DNA of 64,000 nt from assembly GCA_964019165.1 (NCBI GenBank), contig OZ025282.1, positions 5,637,131 to 5,701,130 of the forward strand. The letters are read 5' to 3'. Positions within the stretch are counted from its first letter, which is position 1, and every line of letters starts with the position of its first letter. Below are positions 15,466 through 26,900 of this stretch, in pieces. Made by a program: the position numbers and the translations under genes. Source of the stretch: Mastigias papua. Taxonomy: Eukaryota; Cnidaria; Scyphozoa; Rhizostomeae; Mastigiidae. The notes under the pieces are model-generated. The model was not told where the DNA came from. It did not search any database and saw only the letters and a program-made list of their open reading frames with translations.

Positions 15466-16474
15466 ATTGTCGTGTTTTTTGCATCATTTCTGATTTAATA
15501 AAATAGTAATAATAAATAATATTTATACAGGTTTACTTGTTCAGGATAAGCATCCTGTTATCATTCAAGGACCTGTTAAACAACAAATGCTAAAAGCATA
15601 TATGAATATTAAAAAGATGGTCAAGATTGTTTTAAGAATTGTTCCACTAAATCCATTAGAATCCATTATAGTCAGGTCGCCACCGGGAAAATACGCGTGC
15701 ACAACTGCAAAATTTGCGGGCAATTAATTTTTTGCATGAAGACATTCTAAGGACCTTAACGAACATAAATTTATCTGTTGGACATGCTGAATTTTCTTGA
15801 GAGGCCTTTCCATCAACGTGTCAACTTGCAACGATCCTGCGTGCTTTCGGAACACCGTCGCCATTTTGAAATATGAGTCGTTTTCACGAAACCGAGGCTA
15901 CTACGATATGCCGGCTGGAATGGGTGACCACGTGGGTGACAGGACAAGTGTTTGATCACTGCAATTAACCGTTAGAAATCCATTCGCGTTTCAACAATAT
16001 AGTGCTATACAGATATGATTGACTTCTTCTCACCAAGCAAGCAGATACGATTTGCTTAGAATGACTTCAAGCTGGTCCTATGCCGTTCATTGAGACAAAA
16101 AGTCATCGAAAATTATTCAAGCTAGAAGATGTTGGTACGTGCTTCCACGGTGAGGGGTCTTTTCGACAGGGGGCAGCAGAAGCTGCAAACCCAAACCAAA
16201 ATTTTCCAAAATCCCGAAGCAAAATTTCAAAAACCAAAGCTTTACTTTGAAGAAAGCTCTTCAATTTTTTGTTGTATCTCAGTCTATTGTAGAAAATGCA
16301 TGATATTGAATACAAGAGGCAATCCAGATTTTGAACATGAAACTGAAATCCAAGAGCTAAATATGGACAAGCCCCAACCTGTGGAAGCCCAAAGCCCCCT
16401 CTATAGTATTACATGGGATCCTTATCTTTTCTAGGAATTTACTACTCCTGAAACTTGCCCAAAAGATTTCATTC

Positions 16475-16740
16475 TCAAAGCCCCTGATTTTCCCCCATCT
16501 CCATAACATCATCATCACTAAAATCGCTGGCACTACTTTGGAGGTCATAATCATCAACTTCATTCTCACATTTGCTGCAGTTACACATATCCATGCATTT
16601 CAATCCATGCGCAAAGCAATTACAGCTTTCTGATTGACACTTCGTCCTCTTGCACCTGCATGGCACCATCTCAAGAATTGAGTCAGGGGCGGGTTTTTGT
16701 GCCATCCACTTTATTTCTAAGTCACCACTGCCAGTGATTA
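16475..16740 (-). pseudogene. CXC (tesmin/TSO1-like) cysteine-cluster fragment, probably transposon-derived
   Basis: Minus-strand frame beginning after an in-frame stop. It reads GDLEIKWMAQKPAPDSILEM, then VPCRCKRTKCQSESCNCF, AHGLKCMDMCNCSKCEN and an acidic tail. The regular CxCxxxxCxxxxCxC...CxxxCxCxxC spacing is a zinc-binding CXC arrangement. A tryptophan, a PAPxxxLE leader and then CXC are common in repeated, uncharacterised cnidarian and other invertebrate proteins that look mobile-element associated (recollection, not checked). There is no upstream catalytic domain and the frame is short, so it is most likely a remnant of a larger protein. Confidence 0.55.
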
Positions 16741-16899
16741 TCTAGTCATGTCCTGGAGGCGATGGAAACTTTACATTTAGCTCCAGGGCTTGCTTGAATA
16801 TTACAGTGACGTATGATACCCGTTTACAGTGGTGCAATGGCTCGTCTTTTGTTGGCGGGAGCTGTTATGGCTCTGGCACTCTTACTTTTCTTGAGCAAA

Positions 16900-17575
16900 G
16901 CTTTACATATCTTGCTTCGTTGTTTCATAGACGACATTTCTGGTGTTTGGACTCGCCGTGTTGATTTACTACAGACTTTCTTTGAACATATGAACAGAAC
17001 CCATCCCATTATAAAATTTGAAATGTCATACTCAGTTAACGAGATATCATTCTTAAATATACTGATTCTCAACCGAGATAATGAACTTCATAGGACTTTG
17101 TACAAGAAAACAACTGATCTTCCGTCACTTCTACATTCACATTCTTTCTACTCCCCCCCCCCCCCCCCACTTGCAAAGCAGGCATCATATACAGTCAAGC
17201 TCTGCAATATCGTCGCATTATCTCCAATGGTGACGATTTGGATGTCCATTTACAACAACTATCTATCATACTTATCAAACGGGGCTATAACATTGGCCTT
17301 ATTACTAAACTATTTTCCAAGGTGCACTCATTATCGCGAGATGATTTCTTACAACCCCATTCACAGGCCTCTTGTGACAAATTACCATTCATTATTCCAT
17401 TTAATCTGGATACTGCACGGATCGGACTGATACTATATGAGCATTGGAAAATCATTCAAGAAGACGACTACCTGCACGACATAGCATCAGCCACACCCAT
17501 TGTAGCATTTGAAAGGCACACAAACATTCAAAATTTAATAATTCACACAAAGTTCACCAGTCCAAATACATGATA
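16900..17575 (+). pseudogene. Penelope-like element reverse transcriptase fragment, frameshifted
   Basis: Frame 1 (to about 17150) begins within the RT catalytic motif, RCFIDDISGVW, and continues with EISFLNILILNRDNELH and LYKKTTDLPSLLHSHS, the thumb-side signature of Penelope-like RTs. A C homopolymer at 17154-17168 coincides with a frame change. The second frame (about 17180-17573) carries QLSIILIKRGYN, LPFIIPFNLDTARIGLIL, EHWKIIQEDDYLHD and TPIVAFERHTNIQNLI, again Penelope-like. The N-terminal half of the RT is missing. No GIY-YIG endonuclease motif is recognisable downstream, so the copy is truncated and inactive. It lies inside the long inverted repeat. Confidence 0.75.
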
Positions 17576-18205
17576 TGATTCAATTATACTATGCATAGTG
17601 TTGTACCTTTTCAAGGTTTCATTCTATACCCTATTTTATCGGACACGGTGTCCGTATTACAATGCTGAATATACATCGCGGTTCGTTACTCGTTCATATT
17701 ATCGTCATATTACCATTCATTTCTGTTGTTCTCTGCACTGTACATTTTCTGATATTACTTTTGCTCCTCGTCTGGTACGATAGTGTCCCATTGGGATACT
17801 GGGGGGGGGGGGGGGGGCTTGTGATCATAAAAGTGTACTATCATTAAACCCCCAAAACACTGATCTCAGGTTAATAGCTGATGAATGGTACCTATAGTCA
17901 TATACATTATGCTTCTCTCATATACGATTACTATGCTACATCCCTAATCTATATTATACACGATCTTCATTCATATTCTTCTATGCACCGTGACTCACTT
18001 GTCTCACTCCCACTGCCATTCGTTGCTGGGATTACCCTTTATTTCTTGTTTTATATTTATTATTGCTTTAAATAAACATCACTGCGACAAAAATTGCAAG
18101 ATGATCAGAGAGTTTTACATGATCCTTCTTATGCCCCCTTGGTCATCCACTCCAGCCAACATATTGCTATAGCCTCGGTTTCACGAAAACGCCTCCTATT
18201 TGAAA

Positions 18206-18406
18206 ATGGCGACCGTGCTCGAAGAGCAAGAAGCAATGCAGCAAGACAACACATTGATGGATAGGCCTCTCAAGAAAATTCAGCATGTCCAACAGGCAAA
18301 TTTATGTTTATCAATGTCTAAAGAACATTTTTATGCAAAAATTAAATTGCCCACAAATTTTGCAGCTGTTGAGAACCTCAGCGACCTGACTATTAACATC
18401 CATTGA
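18206..18406 (+). CDS. Unrecognised 66-residue reading frame in right inverted-repeat arm
   Basis: ATG at 18206, stop TGA at 18404-18406. The left arm contains the diverged counterpart on the minus strand, starting near 15867. Both encode MATV, then DTLMxRPLKKIQHVQQxNLC, and face outward; the left copy hits a stop earlier. The shared frame could be old coding sequence, such as a first exon, captured in the repeat arms. I do not recognise the protein, and there is no evidence of expression. Confidence 0.25.
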   Translation: MATVLEEQEAMQQDNTLMDRPLKKIQHVQQANLCLSMSKEHFYAKIKLPTNFAAVENLSDLTINIH

Positions 18407-18653
18407 GTGTAGTGTTTGTTTGAAATGGACTAGTGATTTTTCGTCTCTGGTGTCCTTTGGTTACTTGATAAAGGCTAGAAAAGTTGCTAGCTGGCAAAAA
18501 ATGGGGGGGGGCTGAAGCCCCTAGCCCCCCTAGCGATGCTCCCCTTGTATTCACTGTGGTTATTCCTTTCCGCCAGTACCACCCACTGACCAGTTGTTAA
18601 AGAAATCAAGCTCGAATGTGCCTCGTTTCCATTAGTGTTTCGTGGATGAGAAG

Positions 18654-21610
18654 ATGGCGTTTGGGTTATATAGTTTGCTTGAGGCTTGCCTCTTAATTGT
18701 AAATGCGATGGCTGTCCTCAATGAGGAACGATTCCTTTCGAAAAGTAAGTTGAGATTAGATTACTTGTTTACATACCAGAATATGCAGAATTTCTCAATG
18801 GCTTACGTGACCGTCTGCATTGTACGTTGAATGCTATCAAAATCTGTTATGGCGGATATTTATTTCAATTTTATTGCGGAACATCATCAGTCACTCCAGT
18901 TGTCGATTCATATTAGGGCTTTACCATGTTAGCTAATAGTACTTCCTCTTGTCACATTGCGTATGATCAGCGTTTGCAAGAAATTAGTTTTAAGTTGTGG
19001 CCCTGCATGCTCTAACGGTATGTAGCTAACCCGTTGACATTTGAAGTATCCACAGTGCCCTTTCTTAACTGTTAACACTTACAATGTCTATAACACTAAA
19101 TTTTCAGTTGAAAATAGGAAACTATTAAGGAGTTTTTGGTACCAGAATATGGTCATAGAGGTCCAAAGTAAGGAACTTTTGGAACTAGACCTTGTGCTAG
19201 GCCATTGGGTGCTAGTTCATCATGAAAAAACGTGCAGCTTATATGTGTTAGCATTTAAAAATGTTCTTTAATGTAAGTTGTGTTAATTTGCACCATGTAG
19301 ATGAAGATAAATGATTTGTAAAACTCCACAAAGTGTCCAGTCTGATACACACAAGTAAGATAACCCTTTACTTTGTATCCTCAGAATGTTCTTAGCAAGG
19401 GTGGCTATGATTATGCATTTAAGATTAATACTGTAAGGGAATATTGTTGGCATTGAAAATATGAAAAATTTAATTTCAGACCAAAGGCTGTTTCCCAAAA
19501 TAGGCATGTTTCATATATAAGGAGGCTTTTTCTCTGTTAACTCATCTGTCGAATGATTATTGTAGAATGAGTATCAAAAGTGTGAATTACCATTGCTTCT
19601 ACAGTTGGGTGGGGATCAAATCAAGCTGCAGGATTTGGTGAAGAACCAGGAGTAAAACAACAATTCTTAAATCTTATTAGGTCTGTGAGGACAGTTATGA
19701 GAAGTGAGTATTGTCCATTGTAAAACTGTTTGCTTTTATTGACCTAATTGCTGTATCAGTATGCTTATTTGGCTTATTAAACTATGTTGTGGGAAACTGA
19801 GTTTCTGTAAGCTAGCCAGATCTTTCTTGACCTGTTAACAAAGTAAATAGGTTGCATTGAGGGAAGACGCCTTTATAACTGAATGTGTAAGACACTGAAT
19901 GAATTGAGTGGGATCCAGAGAATAGGCCTGCAGTTATAATGCAATTAGGTTTAGTAGATGGCTGTTTTTGTATCAAAGTATATCAGAAACCATGTCTCAT
20001 TTTTGCATTGCTACTTTCTGTCCATCTATCTACCTGTGCAATGCAGTACATGACCAGTTACATGACATTACATTGCATTTGCATGTGAAAAACTGTTCAT
20101 CTTGATCTGCTCTTCAATTAGCACTTTTCTGATCTCTTCAGAGTTGTACTCCCATGGCTTTCTTTGACTTTGAGTTGAAGATGCCTAGTGAACTTGTTTT
20201 AGTTGTCACGGAAACTCCCAAGAGGGTATGAGTACTTTTGTGCCAAGGATGCAGTTGTAATGATGGTTCCTATTTTGGCCATATTTCTGTTTTGGTACTT
20301 AAAGCTTGGTTCACACTATGGCAATCATCATAATTGCCTTGACCTCTCCAAAGCAAAGCACGTACCATATATACTTGGTTATAAGTCACATTTTTAATTG
20401 ACATTTTAGAAATTAAAATCGTGGGGTTGACTTATTGTCAAATACCTTACTCACACACATTTTTCACACTACCTCATGCTGAATCTGGATCATTTTTCTT
20501 ACAATATTTCCTATGTAAGTGGTATCTGTGTCAATTTTGGATTTCTGCTGACAAAGGACTTAAGTACCAATTTAAAATGCAGATTTTACAGTATATGTCC
20601 ATCCTTATTTAATTTACATTGTCATTTTGTTATGCTTTTTTCATTGCATCTATGCAACTGGTAGCCATCTTACCAGAACTCAAAATTGAAATTTTGTAAT
20701 CCACTATGAATTTAATTTGTGCTTTTCATTCTTTCTTTCAAACCCCAGCTATTACATTTAAATTCAAAATTTTTCTCATATACTGGTACAAAATCAAAAT
20801 CTCAGGGGTATTTTTCTCTCCATTTTAGGGGGTCAACTTATAATCAAAGTAAGCTTATAATCAAGTATATATGGTAATCACATAGTGTGAACTGTAGGCA
20901 AATACATATTTTGAAAGTGATTTTCAAAGCAAATATATCAAACTTGTTTGCTATAATCACTTTGGAAAATCACCACTTCAGAATTGACTGCCCTTCTGCC
21001 AATTGTTAAATCAAATTCTTCTATAGTATTCCTGCAAGAATCTTGTAGATTCTGTCCTGTAGGTACTATTTTGACACAATTTTTCTGAAGTTGGCCACAC
21101 ATAGATGAATTTATATTGAAGAGTAGCAATAGTTCCATTTTTGTCACTACCTTATGGAAATGGTAGTTAATCAATCTGTTTCTAAAATTACCAACCTATC
21201 ACCTTCCTTTTCTAGCTTTCTCCCTTCTGGGTTTATCTTAAGTAATAAGTACCCACAAATTATATCTTTTATTTCAGAAGCTCTGCTACTTGTGATCTGT
21301 AAACCTATACAAAATAACTATTCACTTCAGTGAGGACAGTGACTGCTGATTTCTGGTTGATAATCACTTTCAATACTCACTTCTGGATATTCAAAGTGAT
21401 TACGATAGTCCCCTCTAGTGTAAGCCAGGCCTGAGTGGCTTCTTCACATGTTATTTATGTTATCTATTTTTATTTTCTTCATTATTTAAGCAATATTCTC
21501 TTATATAACTTATCATTTAATGCTCCTTACTTTTTCTGTACTTTTCCTTTCTAGTTCCGTTGATTGGGATAAATACATTTGTAATTGCGATCAAACTGCT
21601 GATGGGATGA
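18654..21610 (+). CDS. IER3IP1: Immediate early response 3-interacting protein 1
   Basis: Very small ER/Golgi membrane protein (yeast Yos1 family) needed for ER-to-Golgi traffic. Exons 18654-18744, 19605-19703 and 21555-21610, all GT-AG and in frame, encode 81 residues (human 82). Exon 1 reads MAFGLYSLLEACLLIVNAMA and then VLNEERFLSK, containing the first membrane segment. Exon 2 reads GWGSNQAAGFGEEPGVKQQ and then LNLIRSVRTVMR, the most conserved block. Exon 3 gives PLIGINTFVIAIKLLMG, the second membrane segment. The ATG at 18654 matches the family start; the ATG at 18642 would add four residues. Intron 2 carries nested MITEs. There is no nearby AATAAA. Confidence 0.95.
20306..20898. mobile_element. 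Small MITE carrying a second, nested MITE
   Basis: In IER3IP1 intron 2. The left end TTGGTTCACACTATGGCAAT (about 20306) and the right end ATCACATAGTGTGAACTGTA (about 20877-20896) are inverted to one another and closely bracket another element. A third TIR-like copy, CCCTCTAGTGTAAGCCAGG, occurs at about 21410-21429, so a longer or composite element up to about 21430 is possible. Confidence 0.5.
20365..20874. mobile_element. MITE with TA target-site duplication (nested)
   Basis: A 510-bp non-coding element with terminal inverted repeats CCATATATACTTGGTTATAA and its near complement (TTATAATCAAGTATATATGG at the right end). TA flanks both sides (20363-20364, 20875-20876), consistent with a Tc1/mariner-superfamily MITE. 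It interrupts another inverted-repeat element. Confidence 0.75.
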
Positions 21611-23943
21611 TAGTGGAAAACTTGATTTATTTGTAAAATGGACTAATCTCATCATCTCCAGAAATCCAATGAAACAGTATGAGAAGAATCGTTGTCCCTC
21701 AGTTTTGCAGGATTGATAGGGGCAGCTAGGTAGACAATCAGAGTTAAGCATTTATAAATGTTGACTAATATAATGTAATTTAGTGTAGCAAACACTTCAA
21801 ACAGTATTTTTTGACCGTTACCTGGGTATTTGTGAATATTGTTAGTCAAGTTTTTAATTGTGTTTGGTTTTTCAATGTATTGCTATTTATGCATTGGGTG
21901 CTTTTCAGTTTTCAAGGTACACTGGGTTGCACAGTTAAAGTTAATTGAGGAGGTATACACTTACCTCACATTCATGATATTGAAATTGTAAGAATCACCA
22001 AAGGGGGAAATTAACACAATGTAGAGCTAAGTTGCAGATATTTGTGAAAAGTGCTCTGACCACTTACAAATCTAAGGTGATTTGGTTGAGAATTAGCATG
22101 GATACAAAGCATTATCAGATGTTGTCTTGAAAATTTAGGTAGAAAAGACATGCATAGCCCCAAATGTGCTTGAGTAAACTTGCCAAGTTACATGGGTATA
22201 AAGGGCTTCTAATTTAGGTATGAAGTTTTTTTCTTTAACAAGTGTTTTGATATATTGGTTTTCCTTTAATGAACATAGAAAAGTAATGATGAATATAATC
22301 AAAATGGTGAGAATATCCATGTGCACTTCAGCTATCATTAATTTTTTTGATAATAAAGCAGTATGAACTGATCTTTGTAGTGCCATCTAGGCAAAGCTCT
22401 TGTGTCACATTTGGTCAAAATTCCTTATACACACTAAGTTCACTGCAGCATGACCAACTTCCTTAATTTTTCTTGGACATGGGGCTTTGTGATATGTCCA
22501 TGACCCCTAGCTGGGATATCCCTGCTCACTCATGCCAAAGATTTTGTGAACTACAAGGCATTTTGCCATATCATTGGATCTTTTTACAGTTTTTGCATCT
22601 ATTGGATGTAACACTTTGTTAACTCACACCCCCTTGCTACATGTCCATGGGGGCCATCCTACAAAGTTAAGAAGACGGGTGCATTGCAAGCTTCTTCAGT
22701 GGCTACATCCATGGCCACACCCAATATCTTGTTCAAAATGTTGAAATTAAAAAGCATACTTCTGTATTAGTCATATTTAAAGTAAAATATAAGCAAACCT
22801 GTAATAAAACCCTGGCTCATACATCCAAGTTAGGAACTCACTGGACTAGCATATGCTTGTTGGAAAGGGGGCTGAGTCCCTTCAAAAACTTTCCATAGTT
22901 TAACATAGAGAGCTGACTCCCCCTTCACAGCACCCCAACCCATGCCTGCCTGCCAGTGGTTGCAAGTTATTGCCATAGAAATCTTAGAGCCATGTTAGAG
23001 CTTATATCCAACCAGGTTACTTGCTGTCCACACTTTACACCATGACAGGTTTCATGGGGAATTTTTCGAAGGATTTCAAGAAACTGGAAAGGCTTTCATT
23101 ATCCAAAGTGGAAATGGGGATCTAAAGATGTAACTCCAACAATTTTGTGCCAAGGTGCCAAGAGGCCAATCATATTGGCTAACTGGACACATTATTAATC
23201 ATATCACGTGTACTCGCATATCTGGCTATAAATTTCGGTTCACCTTTCGGTCGCTATCCGCCGTTTCATACTCTGACGAGTGTCGGACGGAACAAAAAGC
23301 TTTTCAGTATGGTTAAAACATGGTACCGCTTTTTCGTGCTATAGTGAAGTTCTGTAGTACCAACAGACTTTTCAACAATTTTGTGTGGACCACACCTTTC
23401 AAACCCCATGAGTTCTGTGAAACTTTCTGTTCGGAAATGTTTTCTTCTAATGTTTCATACGAGTATACATTAGCTATAGAGATGGTACAGTATTTTACAA
23501 CTGTAATCAACATAGCATTGCCTGGAAAAGTTGGATGTCTGGGAACCCCTCCCCCCCCCTCATTATCCCTTTGGTTGGTCTGGTGATCTGTATTACTGTT
23601 GATATGTGTTTTCCGAGAAGATAACTTTATCATAGCATGTATTTACCCCTCCGCGGGGCCATGATTCGGGAACGTAGCCTACCTCCATTCATGTAAAATT
23701 GGTTACAAGCCTGGAACCAGTCCATTTATATGCAGACAAGTTCCCGAAGATATGTGCGCAGATGCCCCGCGTATTGTGACATCTGTATCCCGTGCAGAAC
23801 AATCGAAGCAAAAGAGACATCTGTTTCCTGTATGTCTGCTGTATGGGTAGCTGCAAAAACAAGTGATGGAAGAAGAGTAGCGACGGTAAAAGCCTCCAGC
23901 CTAATCCAATCTAACTTACTGTGAGAGAAAATACTTCAGAAGG
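21611..23943. other. Intergenic between IER3IP1 and the FRMD gene
   Basis: No conserved gene. The last few hundred bases (about 23200-23943) are higher in GC and CpG than the rest and probably include the FRMD promoter and 5' UTR. Open frames at 23313-23633 and 23730-23924 have no recognisable similarity. Confidence 0.4.
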
Positions 23944-26900
23944 ATGAAGGGAAGCAGGTCTCGAGATCTTGATGCTGAGTATTATTGCAAAATACGATTG
24001 CTAGATGACTCTGAACTATCGTGCGATTTCAAGGTCAGATTTCTTGCCTTTGCCTTAGTAGCCGAAGCTGTAGTTCTATAAAATTGGTTTAAGAGCTTTG
24101 CGACTTTGCAGAAGTCGTATGTTGGCCGAACTGTGGAAGTTGTTTTTATCTACCGTTTTCTATAGCTTTGTGTTGTATGGAAGATGCTGAACACCTAATT
24201 GACTTACTTATTTTGGAGGTCAAACTATGGTGTCGATATATCCCGTTATCGCCTGATACGAGAGTATTGACAGTCTATACTGCGAGATTTTTATGAAAGT
24301 ACAATTTTACTCCTTAATGAATCATAAAAGTGTTTCAGCTCGTTAACTTCTAGTGTATTGCTATTTGGGCAATATATTCCTTTTCAAAAAATGGCCATTA
24401 GCTTTGAGATTGTTTTGTTGGGCAGTTAAATAGATATCACATCTATCTATCTGTAAATACCCACGTATTTTTCATTTGAAAACTGAGTTTTGTTTATCCT
24501 GTTGCATTAAGCCTGTTGTTAACTACAGATGTGTATACGAACTCTGAGGTGGCGTTTCTGACTGCAGGAAACTGCTTTTCAAGAACTCAATAGTATTATC
24601 TTTTAGATTCATCTCCTGTAAAAATGTGTTTTTCAAAACTTCAACAGAAAACAGAAGCATTAGAAAATGAGTTGTAATATATCAACCAATCACATCTTGT
24701 CATGCACTCAGGTGACGGGATTAAAAGCTTGGAGATTGTTGTGATGGATTTGTTGTGATGGATCATATTAGATTTCTGTTTTGAAATAGTGTGGTGTGCA
24801 TTTCTGTTTAGCTAATTGTCTTTGAGATCATTTTTTAAAACTTTTGCCACCTAAAAATTGCAAAGTGTACTGATTGAATAGGCAATATTAATTTGGAACT
24901 CATTGTGGAGCACATATATGCTTAGCTGAACCACTTTCATACTATATTACTTTATGCAGTTTGGGCATCATCAAAACACAGTATACCACTATGATTATGA
25001 CCTTCCCTGTCAGACATGATAAATTAAACTTCTCCATACTGTTGTGTTTTTATCAGTATTTAAGAAAACTAGAGTATCATTCCTCTCCATTTTCAATTTA
25101 AAAGTGTTTTATGACTTTTACATGCTGTAACTGACAAATAACTGGCCATTACTGAATAGCAGTCCCTGCCTGAATAAATGTCCCAGGGTAGGAGCACAAT
25201 TGTGCTATAGGTATCTCTACCAAATAAGTGCCCCCCCCCCATAAACAGGAAGGAGTCCCTATTTGAAGTGATAATAAACATGAAGAGGTACTTATTCAAG
25301 TCTAGCATAAACAAATAAGCATTTTACTTTTACCATGTAGCTTTACCACAGACTACAGAAATTATTTGAAGAAATGGTTGTTTCCAATGTTAGCATCATT
25401 ACAACTCAAGTCAAAATGAGAATGATCATGACAATGATGAAGTTGAAAAATCAACATTATAATTGCATAATATTTTATTTTTGGTGTAGTTGAAAGCTAA
25501 GAAAACAGATTGCATTGTTGTGTATCTTTATTGCTTCCTTAACTGAGTAAGCTTTGATAAGTGCAACCTGCTAGATAAATGCCCTTGTTCCAGTGTATGT
25601 CCTGGGTTTGTGTAGAAATTTAGGCTCCCTGATTGTTCTTTCGCCATTTACAGTATACAACAGTTTGTTTGTGATTAGGATCATGCTTATGAATACTGTG
25701 AAGAAGTATTTAATAATGTTTCACTCTTACATTCATTATATTTTTATATAGAAAGATGCTAAGGGAGAAGATGTCTTTAACTTCACATGCAAAGAAATGG
25801 ATCTTATTGAGAAGGATTATTTTGGATTGCGATATGTTGACAACAACAAACAGAGAGTACGTACAACACTATTATCATGAATGCATACTTTCACACAAAT
25901 TCCATATTCTATTATATTAAGTTTAGCTTCAAATCACATTAGCTAGCGGATTTTCATTTGTTTCATTATCTATGCAAAATGCATTCGCATTCAGGTCCAA
26001 TATTTTCTAGATTTTCTTACCAGCTAAGTACTTGTACTATGTTCAAGACTAGTGGCTTTTTGAAGTAGTATTATTTGTGCTTGCCTGTTCTGTCAAGTTT
26101 ATACTTGTTAGATTGTTTGAACAGATCAAGTAGTTGGATGTGAAGTCATGTCTGTTTCTGTTAGCACTAAAGCCTTGAAAAATCATGAACAATATTCTAT
26201 CATGGTTTTGTATTGTTTTCTACTGGCTTTTGTCAATAAATGCTTTTGTCATGGCTGTTTACATATGTTGATGATCATGGTCTCATAAGTTTCTCTCCCA
26301 TCAGCTTTCTAAATAGCAATCCTGGCATCCTTTCCATTTCACAGTCATTTCAAGCTGTCAATATTTGTCATTCTTTCCCTTCCTCTGTTTCTTTTACCCT
26401 TAATTTCTCCCAGTACCAGCTAGTGTTCTAAGCCCTTCCTTAATTCCTCCTAAATCCTGTAATCTTTACAGACTTTCCTTTCAACTCTATCCAGTTAATT
26501 GGGCTCTGATACCACCCCCTCCCTGGTGTGGGCAGTCCTCTGTCAATAGCAGATCCTTTGTATGTTGTAATGACACTTTGATGGTTTCCCTGTGCAGATT
26601 GCTTAAGAAAGGGGCAGAACTATCTTACCCGTAAGTAGGGGTTTAAAAGTGTGCCCAGATATCTCAGTTGGTAAAGTGCTTGAGATACAAAGTCGGAGGT
26701 CAGGTGTTTGAGCCCCATTCAAATTGGTTATTTTCTTGTACTTACACTTCTAGGCCCTTCTTTCTACATATCTTCCCTAGAGATTCAAGTTTTTTTTCCA
26801 ATTGTTGCTATCAGGGACCTACTTTCTTCTTTCATTAGTGCATCCTTATTGCAGGCTTTCTGCCTACTTGTGGTAGGGATGTAAATGGTTTTAGTTTTGC

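Larger units (their letters stand above)
15661..18405. mobile_element. Mosaic bounded by a long (~310 bp) imperfect inverted repeat
   Basis: The left arm (about 15661-15968) and the reverse complement of the right arm (about 18090-18405) align along their whole length. Shared blocks include TAGTCAGGTCGC, GCAAAATTTG[CT]GGGCAAT, TGTTGGACATGCTGAATTTT, CTTGAGAGGCC, GTCGCCATTTT, GAAACCGAGGCTA and GGCTGGARTGG. The spacer of about 2.1 kb contains a CXC zinc-cluster fragment (minus) and a Penelope-like RT fragment (plus). The arms could be terminal inverted repeats of a DNA transposon, or two inverted copies of a duplicated segment into which retroelement pieces fell. I found no clear target-site duplication and no transposase. 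Confidence 0.6.

Noticed and set aside
15302..15487. Minus-strand 61-residue frame with SIEDQAKKLFEKRRERE
   Set aside because: It overlaps the antisense of the hammerhead-like terminus, has no recognised family, and ends quickly; kept only as a note.
23313..23924. Small upstream genes before FRMD
   Set aside because: Open frames have no similarity and lie where the 5' UTR and promoter are expected.
26654..26735. Functional tRNA gene
   Set aside because: A- and B-box-like words are present, but acceptor and D stems do not pair; better read as a SINE.
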